A stretch of DNA of 64,000 bases, from assembly GCA_973895155.1 (NCBI GenBank), contig OZ316895.1, positions 7,068,001 through 7,132,000 of the forward strand, given 5' to 3'. Source of the stretch: Marsupella aquatica (lineage: Eukaryota > Marchantiophyta). The notes under the pieces were generated by a model, which was not told where the DNA came from, searched no databases, and saw only the letters and a list, made by a program, of their open reading frames with translations. Shown here piece after piece: positions 1 to 12,975 of this stretch. Both the position numbers and the translations under genes were made by a program. Numbering within the stretch: position 1 is the stretch's first letter; every line of letters starts with the position of its first letter.

Positions 1-3000
1 GCGTGTCCAGCATTTTTCACAAGCCTCTGCAGTAGCTCAAAGAAAATCCCATTATGGGATTTGTTGCCTCTAATCCATTCAATTAACTGTGCCTTGTCCA
101 CTTCGAGTTCTGCTGCCTCAAAGGACTTCTCGAAGATTGTCAGGTCTGATAACTTGGATGGATTTAGTTGTGCAGATTCCTTCATATTTGCACTAGGAGG
201 ACTGTTACATTTATCATTCCTGGATTGTACCAATATGGGACATGACTGCCTGTCTTGAAGTGTTGAAGCAGACCCTGGTATCTGACCATGGTGGGGGCAA
301 GAATTGGATTGGTTAAGGAATCCATCCTCTATAGTTTTGCCTTTCTTCATAGCTTGCTTCACAGGTGTAAGCGAGGGATATGCCAACCATAACCCAAGCT
401 CCGGAGCCAGCAGCCGAGCGGCATATTCGGTTGCCTGTATATACTGATTAAGGTTCACCAGATCTCGGGCAAGGTTACAATTCCCGAATTCTGAGGCTCC
501 TCCCACTAAGCCCTTGATTTTTGTTCGTAGACCATCAATGTACTTCAATACTGGCACGCAAATGAAACAAGGTGCTAGCTCCAAAGTTACTCCTTGGTAT
601 CTTATGGAGTAAATTCGATCACTATTGAAGAGCAAACGAACTTGAATCTCCCCGTCCCGGCCTGAAGGCCTGAACAATAACAGTATCAAGACAGAAAAAA
701 GATGATCTTGTGGTAGTACCGTAACATTTGAGGCAAGTACCTCCGATGCGTTAGACGTATAGGGCATATTGACAGCGACTGCGATGTGAAAGGAAACGTC
801 CTTGCGAACTTCAACTGATCTGGAAATCAGGTTCAATCGATTGAACTGGACTCTACGGAGTTGAGTCCCGATCATTACTTTCCATTGAATCCTTCGAGAA
901 TCTGAAGGGTGACCCACATAAATCTCCTCCATTACCTCTTTCTCTTTTCTATTGATGACAAGCTTTCCATTTCTAGAGAAGAAATTTGCCATATAACTTG
1001 CCAATCGAGCCATGTCAGGCAGGTCTGAAATTACACGTGGAGAGGAGAGAGAAGTCAACTGTTCCTGTTGGAGTCCACATTGTACCAGAACTGCTCGCTC
1101 AAAGGATGGTACGATCCTCTGAATGGGCCCCAAAACCTGCAAGTAGCCCAAACCATGATGACATTGTTTTAAGTGTTCTTTCTGCTGTACATAAGCAAAT
1201 AGAATCTGCACCCGTCATTCACTGATCTGCTTGAGAGGCATAAGAAAATCTGCGATACGGAAACAACTAGTCGTCAATGATTTATAAGCGGGATCAAATT
1301 ATTGAACGGAGCTAGGGTCTCACCTTTAACGCCATTTCAAGCTTTAGAATGTCGGGTCCAGCTAAGTTAGGAGGTACATTGTTTAGCTTAAAGGAGACAT
1401 GCGCAGGCATGTTTGATTTCTCTAGGTCTCGGATTTCAGCAACACCTTGTAAATTCTTGGCAGGGACACCTATGAACCAATTGTGTGAGAATCCTCCCGC
1501 TATTACCATCTGTACAACTGCTACGTTATCACAAAATTTTGGGATGGTTTGATGTCTTCGATATTTCTGATTCTTGTAGGGATCAACGGCTGCTAGCGTC
1601 CTCAACTTGGCGAGCTCATCCTCCATGCCTTTACCAAATTCTCTGGTGACGAAGATAATTGTCTTTCGAGCATAATCTCTCACCAAAAGAAGAAAACAGT
1701 GCAAACTCGACTGCCTCAACTCACTCCTGTAAATCCACTGCTTGCTCGCCAATTGGGACTGCATGCGTACCCACTCATGATAGACCTGACAAAAGACCAA
1801 TAAGTTACTGGCATATCCTCCTTGAAAGTGCAACCTTGCTCTCAAGTTTGCTATCCTTCGCTCTTGAAGTGACACTGGATCCACAGAGCCGCGGTTATCC
1901 AGGAAAGGTTGGTTGAAAATATCAGCTTGTAAGCTTATGCCTGCTGCCATGATCACGCAATCCACCGAGCACCCGGCTGCGACACCCAGGAGCACAAACC
2001 GAGCCAAGTGAACGTCTGGTGAAAGCTCAACTGCGAGTCTGCCAAGCGGAGTAAGTTCGCAGGAATCTGACGAGCTAGTCTCGGTGATCGCTCCCAATAT
2101 TTGCAGCTCTTGCATGGAAACCCTTACATCCTTGAGTTGAAGTGAATCCAACAGCTGTCGCAGAAGATCGACGACTGAAAAATCGGGAAATCGACTTTGG
2201 AATAAACTTTTGACTCGCAGGATATTGGACCCCAAGTTTTGCAGTGCGATGTCTGGCTTCTCATGTGCAGGAAAATTATTGAAAGTCTCTCGAGTGTATA
2301 GCCGGATAACAAGGCCAGGGAAGAGCCTGCCAACCCTACCAGCTCGTTGGGTGGCAGAAGCTTTCGAGCACCACACTCTTGATATTTTGCCACCTGACGT
2401 CTGGCAATAATCTATTTGCATCTGATGACCCAGGTCCAATACCACTCGCACATTAGCGATCGTCAGGCTGCTCTCTGCAACATTAGTGGCGATGATAACC
2501 TTCAAAGTACCTGGAAGTGATGGCGCAATTACAGTAGCTTGCTCCTCCCTGCTAAGCATCGAGTGGAGCAACATAACATCCAATGGTGGAAGTCTTGCAT
2601 CCCTAAACCTCGACACCCTCTCAAAACCTTGCTGTATCTCGGTGATGTCTGAGTAGGTCGCCACAAACACCAAAATACAATCACCCGCCTGCCCAACGTG
2701 CATGATAAGACCTGTGATAAGATCGATTGCAAAATGGGGTAGGTTGGTGCCATCTAATGCTCTCACACCAGTTCCAGAGATCTCCAGGAACCTGGTACCG
2801 AGATCTGCCACTGTTTTGGGAAGATCTGGCAGATAACCCAGTATCTCGTCCATGTGGACAATCTCGACGGGAAATGTGCGGCCTCTGATGATAATTGGTT
2901 CGACGTTCTGATCTCGCGCGGTTTTCAGTAAACAACTGAAGTACTTCTGCAGTGGGCGAACTTCCATAGTGGCCGACATAATGATCAGCTTGGTTGAGTG

Positions 3001-4728
3001 GAATGACTGCCATCCACTATTGTTTCCAATGCCACCCAGTAAAAGCTTCAAAAGAAGTAACAGGAAGTCCTGCTCCACGCTTCTGACGTGCACCTCGTCC
3101 AATATTAGATGTGTGATGTTGCCCGCTTTCTGATCCCGTGCCAGCCACTACCACGTACAGAAGCAAACCATATGAGCTTATTTAACCCAACGATGCAATG
3201 TTATCGAAGTCTAGCTGAATCACCATGGCGAACGCTCATACAAATCCAGAGTGAAGGTGAATTATGAATTAGCTTAGGATCCGACATTTGATTCGTTGAA
3301 GCAATGACGGACATCAATTATTCAAAAAGGGAGGATGCCACAAATTAGAAATTGTCACTAAACATGCTTCAGAGTTCACGTACAACTGATACAAATCACC
3401 CTCGCTGAATGATCTAATATTAATCAGACTTCAAAACAAATCTGTTTGAGAGCCTCAATTATAATCCTAAATAATTATCGCAGTTGAATCTCGCCGTTAA
3501 TCAACTGATGTACGAAGCGATGGTGTCAATCTGGAGGAAAGTAAACTCGATATATCAGATCGACATATGTGAACTGTGAAAGTGGTCTGGAAAAGTTTGG
3601 AGGTCATCTGATATTAGACTGAGTGACGACCGACGACCATATGCTAGCAGAAAGCTTCTATCCAGTCTTCAACTGTTGGCACATCATGATTTGAGCAGTT
3701 TATAAGTCTGCCAGTTGTGCAACTGCAGCAACTAGTTCGTTTTTTCTTTGCAAGACGACTGATAGCTTCCATCGACTCGAATCAGCTGCAAACATTGTAT
3801 AATGAACGATCTGAAACAGAGCCGTCTTCCCCGCCTTTTTCACATAAACTTCGGAAACAAGTCTGTTGCATGGGTAGAAGTTTTCCGAAGACTTTCTGGG
3901 ACATACTTCCAGAAGATAGCCGATTGTGACGAAGATGAGTCGAGTCTTCCCAAACGTAGAAGCTCGCTCGTGTGCCACAGCAAAACCCACATCTATTCCA
4001 ACTCGTTCCCCCCTTGAGTGGGCTACATACTGTGCTAATGCAACAGCTGCAACTCGTCTCGGTTGTGCAACTATGACGCTTACGCTGTTACGTCGTCCTC
4101 GAGCAGTTGCATCGTCCAGAATGAACTGTGGAACAGCAGTGCTCTTACCGCAACCTGTTTCCCCCTGCCAGGTCACAATTCAAAGTTACTCTCCTCTGCA
4201 AAATTAATGTCGCCATCCTTAACTGTTCAGATAGGATCCCTATAGAGAAGAATGATCGGAAATCAATAAATTCGTATCTGAGAGTGCAGATCGGTATTGT
4301 GAGGCTGGAAGTCAAAGTATAGTAGCTATCTCAGATGACGCTAGATACGTTTGAGCCCAACACCAAATCTATATAGTTTAATCCACTAGTCAGATTGCGC
4401 AATTGAGTTGTGGTTTCGCCAAACCCACCTGAATAAATGTGATACGGTGATCTGAAATGTGTTGCAGTATGTGTTCTCGATGAGCTAAGATAAGACTCTG
4501 AGTACGGCGATCTGAAATGTGTTGCAATTTGTGTTCTCGATGAGCTACGATATACCTCTGAGAAGTACTGCTATATTTCCGACCTCCAGAGGGTGTTGGG
4601 TGGCTGCCAATTATTATATCCGGCCTGCGTAGGATGCCTTCCGCTGAGCTGTAGACGATGCCGTGCGCTGGCCTTTGACCATTACTGCCTCCGCGGCGTC
4701 CCCGTGTCGTGTTCTTTATTTGCTCCAT
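1..4728 (-). CDS. DExH-box ATP-dependent RNA helicase (3' end outside window)
   Basis: Superfamily 2 helicase expected to unwind RNA using ATP. I place exons at 4728-4429, 4164-3907, 3147-1324 and 1136-1 (continuing off the edge); introns are 264, 759 and 187 bases, all GT-AG and all phase 0. At least 1172 residues are in the window. Visible motifs in order: Walker A GETGCGKST (opening exon 2), QPRRVAA, DEVH, SAT, ATNVAESSLTI and QRAGRVGR, then a winged-helix/HA2-like region (LTPLGRLAVELSPDVHLARF). The last exon carries a long C-terminal region I do not recognise. The start is the first ATG of exon 1; the reading frame is open further upstream but without an ATG. DEVH rather than DEAH, and the general layout, recall plant DExH helicases related to animal TDRD9/DHX36. 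That placement is from memory. The helicase class is certain; the subfamily is not. Confidence 0.9.
4444..4547 (-). repeat. In-frame 60-bp tandem duplication in helicase exon 1
   Basis: Two 44-base units, 4444-4487 and 4504-4547, are nearly identical and exactly 60 bases apart, so 20 codons are repeated in frame. Each copy encodes AHREH-(K/I)-LQHISD-(R/H)-R, the helix just ahead of the Walker A segment. The 3' copy leads directly into ITFIQ-GETGCGKST, as expected for the family; the other is extra. Confidence 0.85.
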
Positions 4729-5523
4729 ATCTTGCAGTCCGAACGTCCTACGAGCTACCTTCCTTTCTCTCACAACGAAAGCAATCAATTCGATAATTGC
4801 TCACGACTGTGGGCAAAGTTTCAAGTCTCCGTCACTGGATCGGACGTCATTCAAAACCCCAGCTGGGTACACCTCTCGTTATTGGATCTCATGAACCATT
4901 TTTCTGGTTGTTTCATCCTTCGCCTCAAATGCACAGCGTTCCAAGCACAACATCAACTTTTACGGCGGTTTCTGAGGACATTAATTGAAAAATGCGCAAC
5001 AAGTGAGGTTGAATGTATGGTTTCTCTCTGACCGAATTTTTTCCAACTCCCAGCATGAAATGAATTACAATGGCAACAAACAGTACACAGTCGGTTGAGG
5101 TAAGATTACGAGGCACATTGTAATAAGGCGTCCAACCGTGAGAAACGCAGGACTGACAAGGAGTGACTGCAGGTTGCACATGAAGAAGACCGAGGACATC
5201 GAGTTGCTGCACCACATGCGAGAGAGGCCCACTTCAGCGCCAACTTCGACTCCTGCGAGTGATCCACCACCACCATTACATGCTTAGAAAAGCCCCCAAT
5301 GTTGCCGTTGTCGGCTTCGTCCACATTCGCCGACCACTCGGTCTTCTTCTTCGAGCCCCCTCTTCTTGTGAGCCTCGTTCTTCCCCTGAAAGAACTCCCT
5401 TCTCCCTCTGCAGAATGTGCCGCCAGCTCTTCGCACCATGTCACTCCCGCCCTTACTCCTCGTCTCTGTTGGAGCATCTCGACCTCTCTCCACTAAATAT
5501 AATAATAGGCAGCCACCCAATAC
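4592..5523. repeat. Inverted repeat linking helicase exon 1 to its upstream region
   Basis: Positions 4592-4619, inside helicase exon 1 (encoding IIIGSHPTP), recur in inverted orientation at 5496-5523 with about 26 of 28 bases identical. The second copy is probably a displaced fragment of the exon. A GAATTTGCCGCC(T/A)ACATGCAAAAG direct repeat follows at about 5531-5554 and 5649-5673. Confidence 0.55.
4868..5477 (-). pseudogene. Universal stress protein (USP)-like relic
   Basis: Around 5285-5225 the minus strand reads KHVMVVVDHSQESKLALKWA, the typical first strand and helix of a plant USP (ATP-binding Rossmann-like fold). The expected continuation LSHVVQQLDVLGLLHVQP is present but shifted by one base near 5225. 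A later stretch (ETAVKVDVVLG, then EAKDETTRKMV) is shifted again near 4930, and stops follow. I therefore read it as a gene fragment with at least two frameshifts, not a working gene. An intron explanation is less likely because no good splice sites sit at the breaks. It lies head to tail just upstream of the helicase start. Confidence 0.5.
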
Positions 5524-8500
5524 CGTCGTGAATTTGCCGCCTACATGCAAAAGCTATAGTACTGTAGCTAAGCTCAGTACAAGCTGAACCTACTCGACTA
5601 GCAACAAGGTGACAGTGACCGGAACTAAATCATGTCGAATTGCCATCTTGAATTTGCCGCCAACATGCAAAAGATTTCGTGCATGGCAAGTACATTGCGA
5701 CGCTGAATTTCGTGATGGGATCTCATCATACCGACCCAACAGTTCTTCAGTCTGTACCTCTCATATTGTGACTACATCAAGATTGACGTGCCCCGATATT
5801 CTCGCTCCAGCCCAAATTCATTCTTTCTTTCGCTCGTGCGAGATATACATATATCCTTTCACCCAAATAAAAGAGATCTCTCACTCTCTCTCGTTGCAAA
5901 ATCTAAAGGATGAAGAGACCATATCGGCCACAATCATGTGACCGTTGCCAAGATTTGGCACAGGATATGTCTAATGTACTTGAACAATCATGGAATGGAC
6001 AAAGCTAGCTACACAAGTGAAGCAGGGAACCAAGGCATGCTGAGTGTACAGCAAAGCCAATCGAAATGCAGGCCATAACTTCTGCTAAGAAGATTACTTC
6101 TTTGAATGTGACCATCAGTCTGCGACTAAGGGTCGAACCCGTCACTCCCAGACCCATCACAGGCACAAACAAGATCAGATGCAAAAACGAAAATCTGAGC
6201 GTGGAACCCAGCAAAAATCTACTTGTAAGAACATGCAAAGTGACATAATTTTATGTCAGTAAAAGCCTATCCTCTCTACTCTGCCTTTCTCCTCATCCTG
6301 TGGGTGTTCAGCTTAATTTGGGGCTCTGGTTCTCCCCTCTCTCCCTCCTGGTGTCGGTATGACCCCGTTGTGGGCTACCCTACAGAAGTGCATGCTCGGG
6401 AGTTGATAATCTATCCTGTTTGGATGGGTCAACTTTTAGTTTCAAGAGGAAAATAACAAATGATAAAATCGTTTTGATAAGTGTGTTTCTGTTTTATAAA
6501 GATTCCAGCGGCAAGCTTGGAAAGGACTCCCATCCCAAACCTCTTGCTTGTCCCGATTCCAAAACTCCAATGGAATCTATTGAAACTTTATTTTGCAAAG
6601 AGTATTGATTTGCTCTCATGCAAGGAGAATTTTGTTGTTCATTCAAGTAGAGAAGTTGGGATCGAGATCCCCTCCAAGCATATCACTCATCAAAAAGCAT
6701 TTATCTTAGGTCTGAAAAATTATTTTAGTTCTCCATGAATTTATTCTTTTTATACATGTTAAGCCGATATATGAAGGTGCCAAAAGAGTAATTGAATTTA
6801 TTCTTTTCATAATTGTTGGGCCAGAATATCAAGGTGTCAAAAAAAACAAAAACCCCACACTGGGAGACCAATTCCCAAGAGGAAACGACCCAATGAACGG
6901 GACAAGGGAAAACCTCCAAAGCCAGTTGTGTCCAAAACTGGTTGGTCCAATTGGAATCCTTCAGGTCACGAGGTCAAACCTTGTGATCATTTCGATCCCA
7001 GCCTCAACTGCCAATATACAATAAGTTGGACGGTGATCCACTCACTGCTCATGGTGTCCGGTTGTGGATGCTACAGAACGAATATTATTGAGATCTTCTA
7101 GTTTGTTATGAGATCTTCTCGTACGTTGTGCAAATGAGGATGACTCAAAAAGCGACAAATGAGGTGAAAAAGCATCATGGTCAGTAACAGAAACCCCAAT
7201 CAAAATACTATTATCCATTCATTCCATTGACTGTCATAGAGTTGGGCCCCATTACTAAAAAGGGCAAATCAAAGTTCAGTGTAGTGAAAGTAAAAGAGAT
7301 GAAGGGAAGAACAAACACCAAACTCAATAAAAGGAGAAATGTAAACCCCTAAACCTAGAAAGGGGAAAAAATAAAAGGGAAGATCTTTCTTTTGCTCACT
7401 TGGGCCCATTCTTTGACTTTACGACATCACAGAGAGCCATGTAGGGACCATCATATTGGCCCAAAAATAATTAAATATTGAAAAGTTCAGTCCCTATTAC
7501 GAAGATTTAGGCAGTGCTTTGGGAAATTAGGAAAAAACTTCCAATTAAATTTTAGAAATATTCTAAGCATTTTGATATAAAACACTCATGTATCTGTGTA
7601 TGCATTGTTTTTAAAGCTAAACCCTGATAACATTGTAGACACTACAACAAAAACACTGGCAAAAAAAGTGTATGCTTGGGCAAAATCTGAGAGTGGCATG
7701 ATAAATTAGAAGACTTTTTGTGAGTTTTTGCAAGGTTTTTCAGTGAAGGTTGTTGTGGCTTGAATCTGTGATGTGGGAGCAATACAGTGGCACAGATGTT
7801 TTTGATCATACTTTGGCCCATTTGGCTTGCTTTCAATTGGGCTGAATTGTAGCTTCAAGACAAAGAAAATTCATTTATGTCAAGACACTGCAGATTTTGT
7901 GTGGAATTAATTCAAGCTGTAGCATCACTTAGAAATCTGAACTGAAAGCCCACACGGACCACATTTCCCAACTTGGAGTTTAATTCTATAACTATATATT
8001 CATAAACCCAACTTCATTTTACTTTTGTGAATATGCTTGAGTAGGTAAGATGCATTTCCATTGAGTGACAGTAGAGATTTGGCCATTTTGGCTCTATTTC
8101 TCATTATAAATTGAGGAGTAGGTTTCATTAGATTCATTTTCATAGTTTTAATTTGATATGTTTGGGGTCTGTGGTTTTTACAATCGCCTCCTTCCCTAGT
8201 TGCCTTGCAGATGGAAAACTTTATTGGACTTCTTTGGTCTTTTTGGGTCCTTTCACTTCCCTTTATTGAGTTGGTTTGCCTTTGGGACCCTTGTCTCCTG
8301 GTGTATTGGGTTTTTATTATATGGCACTCTGTTACATATGATTTTAGAACTCATGATCATCAAAGTTACGGACCCCAAACTCCCATGGACCACCCAAATG
8401 TGGTCCACAGGAACAATGTGTTCTAACATGGTAGCCCATGTTTCTAGAAATTCCTCCCCCTCACAGGGTAGCGCAGTACGATATGTCGATATTGATGTTA

Positions 8501-10050
8501 GCTTTAGCGATTTTAATGGCAGACCAGCACTGTGCTCTATACGGTACAGGACCCCACGTGATGCCGAGTCTTGCCGTTCGTTCCCATTCCCAAGCAATTT
8601 CGTGGACCCTTCATGGACACGCCATTCCTTAATGAGATGCAGTGTGGTACTGTACTGTACAGTGCGTGCTTCCTGACCTGACCGGCCCTAGAAAAGCTCA
8701 TGATACATCCTTCATTCATTCATGCTGCATACATGCATCGATGCTGCAGCTTCATGACCCTTTTTTATCCTTGAACGGTTCACATTTATTAAATGAGGAG
8801 TAAATTGAACTTTCGTGACCTGTGTAATCTTCCAGTGTAATCTTTAAGGTTTTTTCTTATTAGCCAGAGTTCGTTATTAGCCAGAGTGGAGAATGTGAAG
8901 ATGTTAGAACTGTTCTCTATCTGAAATTCCTAAATTAGTTTTGACCATTAGATCTTCGGTGGTCAACAACGTCGGTGACAAATTGAGGAAGTATTACACA
9001 TTTATTTCCACAGGAACTTTACATAAACCCAGCTATTTCTCTGTTGCTTTACCATTCGTTTCACATTAGATCTACATGGGCTTTTTAGGCTTTACAAGCA
9101 GCAACTCATACTTTTTCATTGGATTTCAGTGGGGCCCTTGATCTCATCTCAAAAGACATTTGGTAAAATATGGTGTCTATCATTTGGGCAGGAAATGACC
9201 CGCCTTACCCACAGGAGCTTGCCTGAGTGACCACAAATGTGCCCCCACATCCTATGAAGCCATTTCTTATCAACCACGGGATAATTGGTCTATGTATCAC
9301 TGCAAAACTGTAGACTTCTGAACTTATCAATAAGAGTTGTATAGTTTACATCTCTTTGTTAAATGTGAAATATATCCTTCATCAGTAAAGAGTCTTGTGA
9401 CTCGCACCCTAAATTATACATCCTTGCCCTAAATTTGGTCCCCTATACCAGAGTGAAATTTTTACTCTACTAAGAAATGTCACCCACTTATCAGTAAGCG
9501 AAATTCCACAGGATTGTGCGCTTACAGATAAGTGTTAATGTACTCTTAACAAGGGTTTGTACTTTTTAGCAATGAAAATTAAGGCCTGTTAGGACTCACG
9601 GAATTGCGCAAAATAGTGTCTGTAAAACAAGGGAAGAATGGGACAGCTTGCAGTTAGCCGGTTTTGCACTGATGGTTTCTGCACTTAGGGAGAGATGATT
9701 GTACTGCACAATAATTAAAAAGCGAAGAAGCGTCAGCCAGCAAGTGGAAGAAAAGACAAAAGGTATGTTGTCTTTTCCGTTACTGAATCATTCCAAGTAC
9801 ATGTGAACGGAAAGGAAAGACCGCGAACTTACTTGATACATCGGGGTCTACAATGGATGATCTATCGGTGTTTACTTTTATTCATGTAAAGTCTTGTGAG
9901 TCAAGTCCGACAAAAAAGCATCTCCTGGTTACACAGTATTGTCTTCCATTTGGCAGTAAATAAATAAATATTAGAATTTTGGAGTGGACTAACATCCTGC
10001 TGCAAAGGAAAATGAAATCAGGATCAACCACCATGTTGGACCCCATGCTC

Positions 10051-10083
10051 CCATGGACCACATTTGTTGGTCCATGGGAGTTT
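10051..10083. repeat. Perfect 12-bp inverted repeat with 9-base loop
   Basis: CTCCCATGGACC, nine bases, then GGTCCATGGGAG. The same left arm with its flank occurs near 8369-8390, so it is probably the end or core of a small repeated element. No gene is associated with it. Confidence 0.7.
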
Positions 10084-10305
10084 GGGTTTATAAGTAAAAC
10101 AATTTATAGTTCTTCACCTGCAAGGTAATCAGACAAGGAGGAGACGTAAAGAAAACACAAGCCCTAATATTTTATATTAACATAATGAAAATCTAATCAA
10201 AAGAATTCACCCTGAGCATTATAAATAACTAAATAACTGAAACAAAATGGCAAAAATTCACTCTCATTTTGATGAAAGTGTAGCTTACCTTCTCCTCTAG
10301 TACAT

Positions 10306-10592
10306 TCTCAAAACTAAAAAATATTTGAATTTACTAGCATCTTATTATAAAAACGAAACTAAGTCTACTCTTAAGAGCCTAGGGTCTAGAGTGAAGTCTC
10401 TAGACCTTAAATTCCAGTATAGACAAAAGTGATCATGAATCTCAATTAAAAAACATTTAAAATGAAGATTAACTAAATAGCATAGAAATATTATTATGTA
10501 AGATTTCTTTTCTTCATATCTGTTTACGCGGGTAATCGGGCTAGTTGAATTCAAATCTCTCAAAACTAAAAAATATTTGAATTTACTAGCAT
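10306..10592 (+). repeat. 35-bp exact direct repeat (10306-10340 and 10558-10592)
   Basis: The two copies are identical over 35 bases. The second copy is itself bracketed by a direct repeat TTGAATTCAAATCT (just before 10558 and just after 10591). That pattern fits a short piece copied from 250 bases away into a break, rather than an ordinary transposon. Confidence 0.75.
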
Positions 10593-11502
10593 TGAATTCA
10601 AATCTTGGGAAATATGGTAGGGGGGTTTCAACTGTCCAACGTTGTGGTCCATGGCAGAATTCTTATTATTGAAAGGAAGATAATATCATTCTGGCCTTGA
10701 GTTTTTTACTCAAATATGGAATAATCTTCTGACCTTAAGATATTTATTAGTGCTTGGCGCACTTCTTGCACAAACAGGTAGTGGGGAAGGCCTGTCCAAC
10801 CAGCCAAGCCTGATCAGGGTCAAGTCAGGTTCAAGTTGGGGTCTGGTTAAGGTCAGGTCAAGAACAGCGGGTCCACAGAAAGGCAGGCAGACAGTTCGGC
10901 ATGCACCCATAAGCAGTGTTTTACTAGAGTATCCCCTAACATAGATCTTTAACATTATTACCCCACAAACCAGACGTGGGTTCTGAACCCATGGTTCCTA
11001 GTCTTGGCTGCTTTGTGACTAGTTGACAGGCTAACCGTGCTGTCCTACTGGACCATGGTCTGCCTCCCTTCTACAGTACCATATCCGGTAGCTGTATCAA
11101 GTAGCTCCCACCTCTGCCCTCTGCAATCCATTTTTATTGAGGGACAGGGGGTTGGGGAGGGAGCAGCTTATTGCCTCTGCTGGACATTGTAGGGGAAGGT
11201 ATAGTAGACCTCTGTCAAGTTTAACAGCCTGGTTAGCCTTGTGACCGATTAGAAGCCACAACCCCCATTGAACTTCTTACAAAATGCCTAGACAGACCAG
11301 CGAATGTGGATGGATTGCAAAGAAAACTGTTTTTGGATGCAGATTGTTCCATCTGACCCAGAGCTGTACGGGGTACCCCAATTCACCTACAGTCTTCCCC
11401 AAACACAGCTCCATGGCGTTTGTGTCGAAAGATGGAAAATCTTGGCTCCGGTGACGAAAAACACAGTTGAACTTGAACACATTTTTAACACACTTTTAAC
11501 GG

Positions 11503-12975
11503 AACGCTAGGGCTTTCCTCCTAGTCTCTCTTCTCGTTCTTTCCAAAATCTGGAGTTCATGCTTTTGATAATCTCTCAAGTCATCGACACTCATGTGCTT
11601 GTATCCCATCTCATCGTCAATGAAGCGGACTTTGTCACGGACACGGAATTTTAAGGGTGAGGTTGCCTGCTCTAGTCCTGTATTGGATTGGAATTTGCTA
11701 CGAGAATGATGGGTAGCTTTAGCTTTGAAGCATACCTTCTTCCCTCTTCATCACATCCAGATCTGGACTGCTTGAGCATGAGCGACATTAATCGATTTAC
11801 AGAGGGACCACTAGATCATTTCAAAGAGTTCGGACGTGCGTCGAGTTAAGGACGGTAAAGTTAGTGAATTCCCTTCAGAGAGGAGGAGCTCTTGTAAGAA
11901 GCATTGTCAAAAGCTTTCGCTGGTAGGATCGCTGAAGGTACCGTCTAGTTGTGAGGAGACTTTTCTCCAATTATTAAGCCAATGCTGTTGCTGCCTCATG
12001 GTTTGCACGAAAGGTACTTTCTTAAGGACCACGTGTTTCCAGACACGGATTATCATTTCCGGCTTCTATGCATAATAGGTTATCTTCGTAGTTTTGAAGG
12101 AGCTCGTTTCAGGTGCAGACTTTGTAAGAACTCCTCAGGCCGATGAGGTTATATTACTCTGACCTTACCTGTCGTTCTATTTGCTGTCCTTTAGAATTCT
12201 CTGAACGGTTTCCGCATTTGGGATGTTTTGGGCAAAATCAAAGAGCATGGGGCTAGGTTGTCCTTCGCTTTAACTTAGGTCGCTTGAGACAATCTGTTGA
12301 CAAGGAAGCATCTTATCATCATCGACAACTTTGAACTTCGTTGCCACTTTGTCATCGTTGGACAATCTAAAGACAACAATTCTCACTTCCTTTGGGCACA
12401 AGACGAAAGACCTGATTTGCAGATGAAATTCATAGAACCCAGGAGGATAGAAGAGGGAAGAGCCCAGTCATAGATTCACAGGCGACATTATATAATAATT
12501 CAAAATTGAGTAAACCAATGGAAGCCGCTTGCTTTCGGAATGGGTTCTCAGCCTACCATCGTACTTCTGCCACTCGACCAGTCTTGAATGACTTGGAATT
12601 TTGGACTCGCCTTATTGACACCAGAGGCAAGGATGCCCAATGTCTATCACCATTTGCCTTTTGCTGTAAAATAGGATTTCTAAAATTTTGTCGATGCCAG
12701 CGACAGGTCCACGAACACCACTGGATGGTCGAGAATTGTCAATCATCTTTCCAATGAGTTGGGTCTCGCGCTTTGTTTCTACACATTGTGCTCTGTCCAA
12801 TCGCGTACGAGAAGCATCCTCCCTCTGTTCTCGTGTTGATCATTTCTCCCTGGGTTGTCGTATCATTTCTCACGCAGAGCACAAAAAAGCCTGGAGATCG
12901 CCGGTGCGTGCGAAGCAGTCTATTCGAGACAGTAGCTTTGAATATAAAATCTTGGCTGTGAATTTGTCTGTCCTG
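11503..12975 (-). pseudogene. Decayed gene, possibly NB-ARC/RPW8-type resistance gene
   Basis: Several coding-looking stretches lie in order on the minus strand. Near 12970-12880 is a helical segment ending in DLQAFL, like the N-terminal domain of RPW8/CNL resistance proteins. GPVAGIDKILEIL at about 12710 resembles the segment before an NB-ARC P-loop. Others are VRIVVFRLSNDDKVATKF near 12400-12330, FDFAQNIPNAETVQRIL near 12240-12190, and WLNNWRKVSSQLDG near 11980. A final open stretch of about 80 codons ends in a stop at 11503-11505 (RDKVRFIDDEMGYKHMS, then a charged helix). Stops and frame changes separate them, and no intact P-loop GxGGxGKT is visible. The family call is a guess from order and faint similarity. 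That some protein gene once stood here is more secure. Confidence 0.35.

Larger units (their letters stand above)
5680..11502. other. Intergenic, AT-rich, no gene seen
   Basis: No convincing coding exon on either strand; the short open frames are scattered and low-complexity. Items visible: a perfect 12-bp hairpin CTCCCATGGACC/GGTCCATGGGAG at 10051-10083, whose left arm with its flank recurs near 8369-8390; and a 35-bp exact repeat at 10306 and 10558 (listed separately). A motif around 8899-8945 (GATGTTAGAA followed by TTTTGACC and AGATCT) resembles the duplicated block at 19 kb. Confidence 0.5.
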
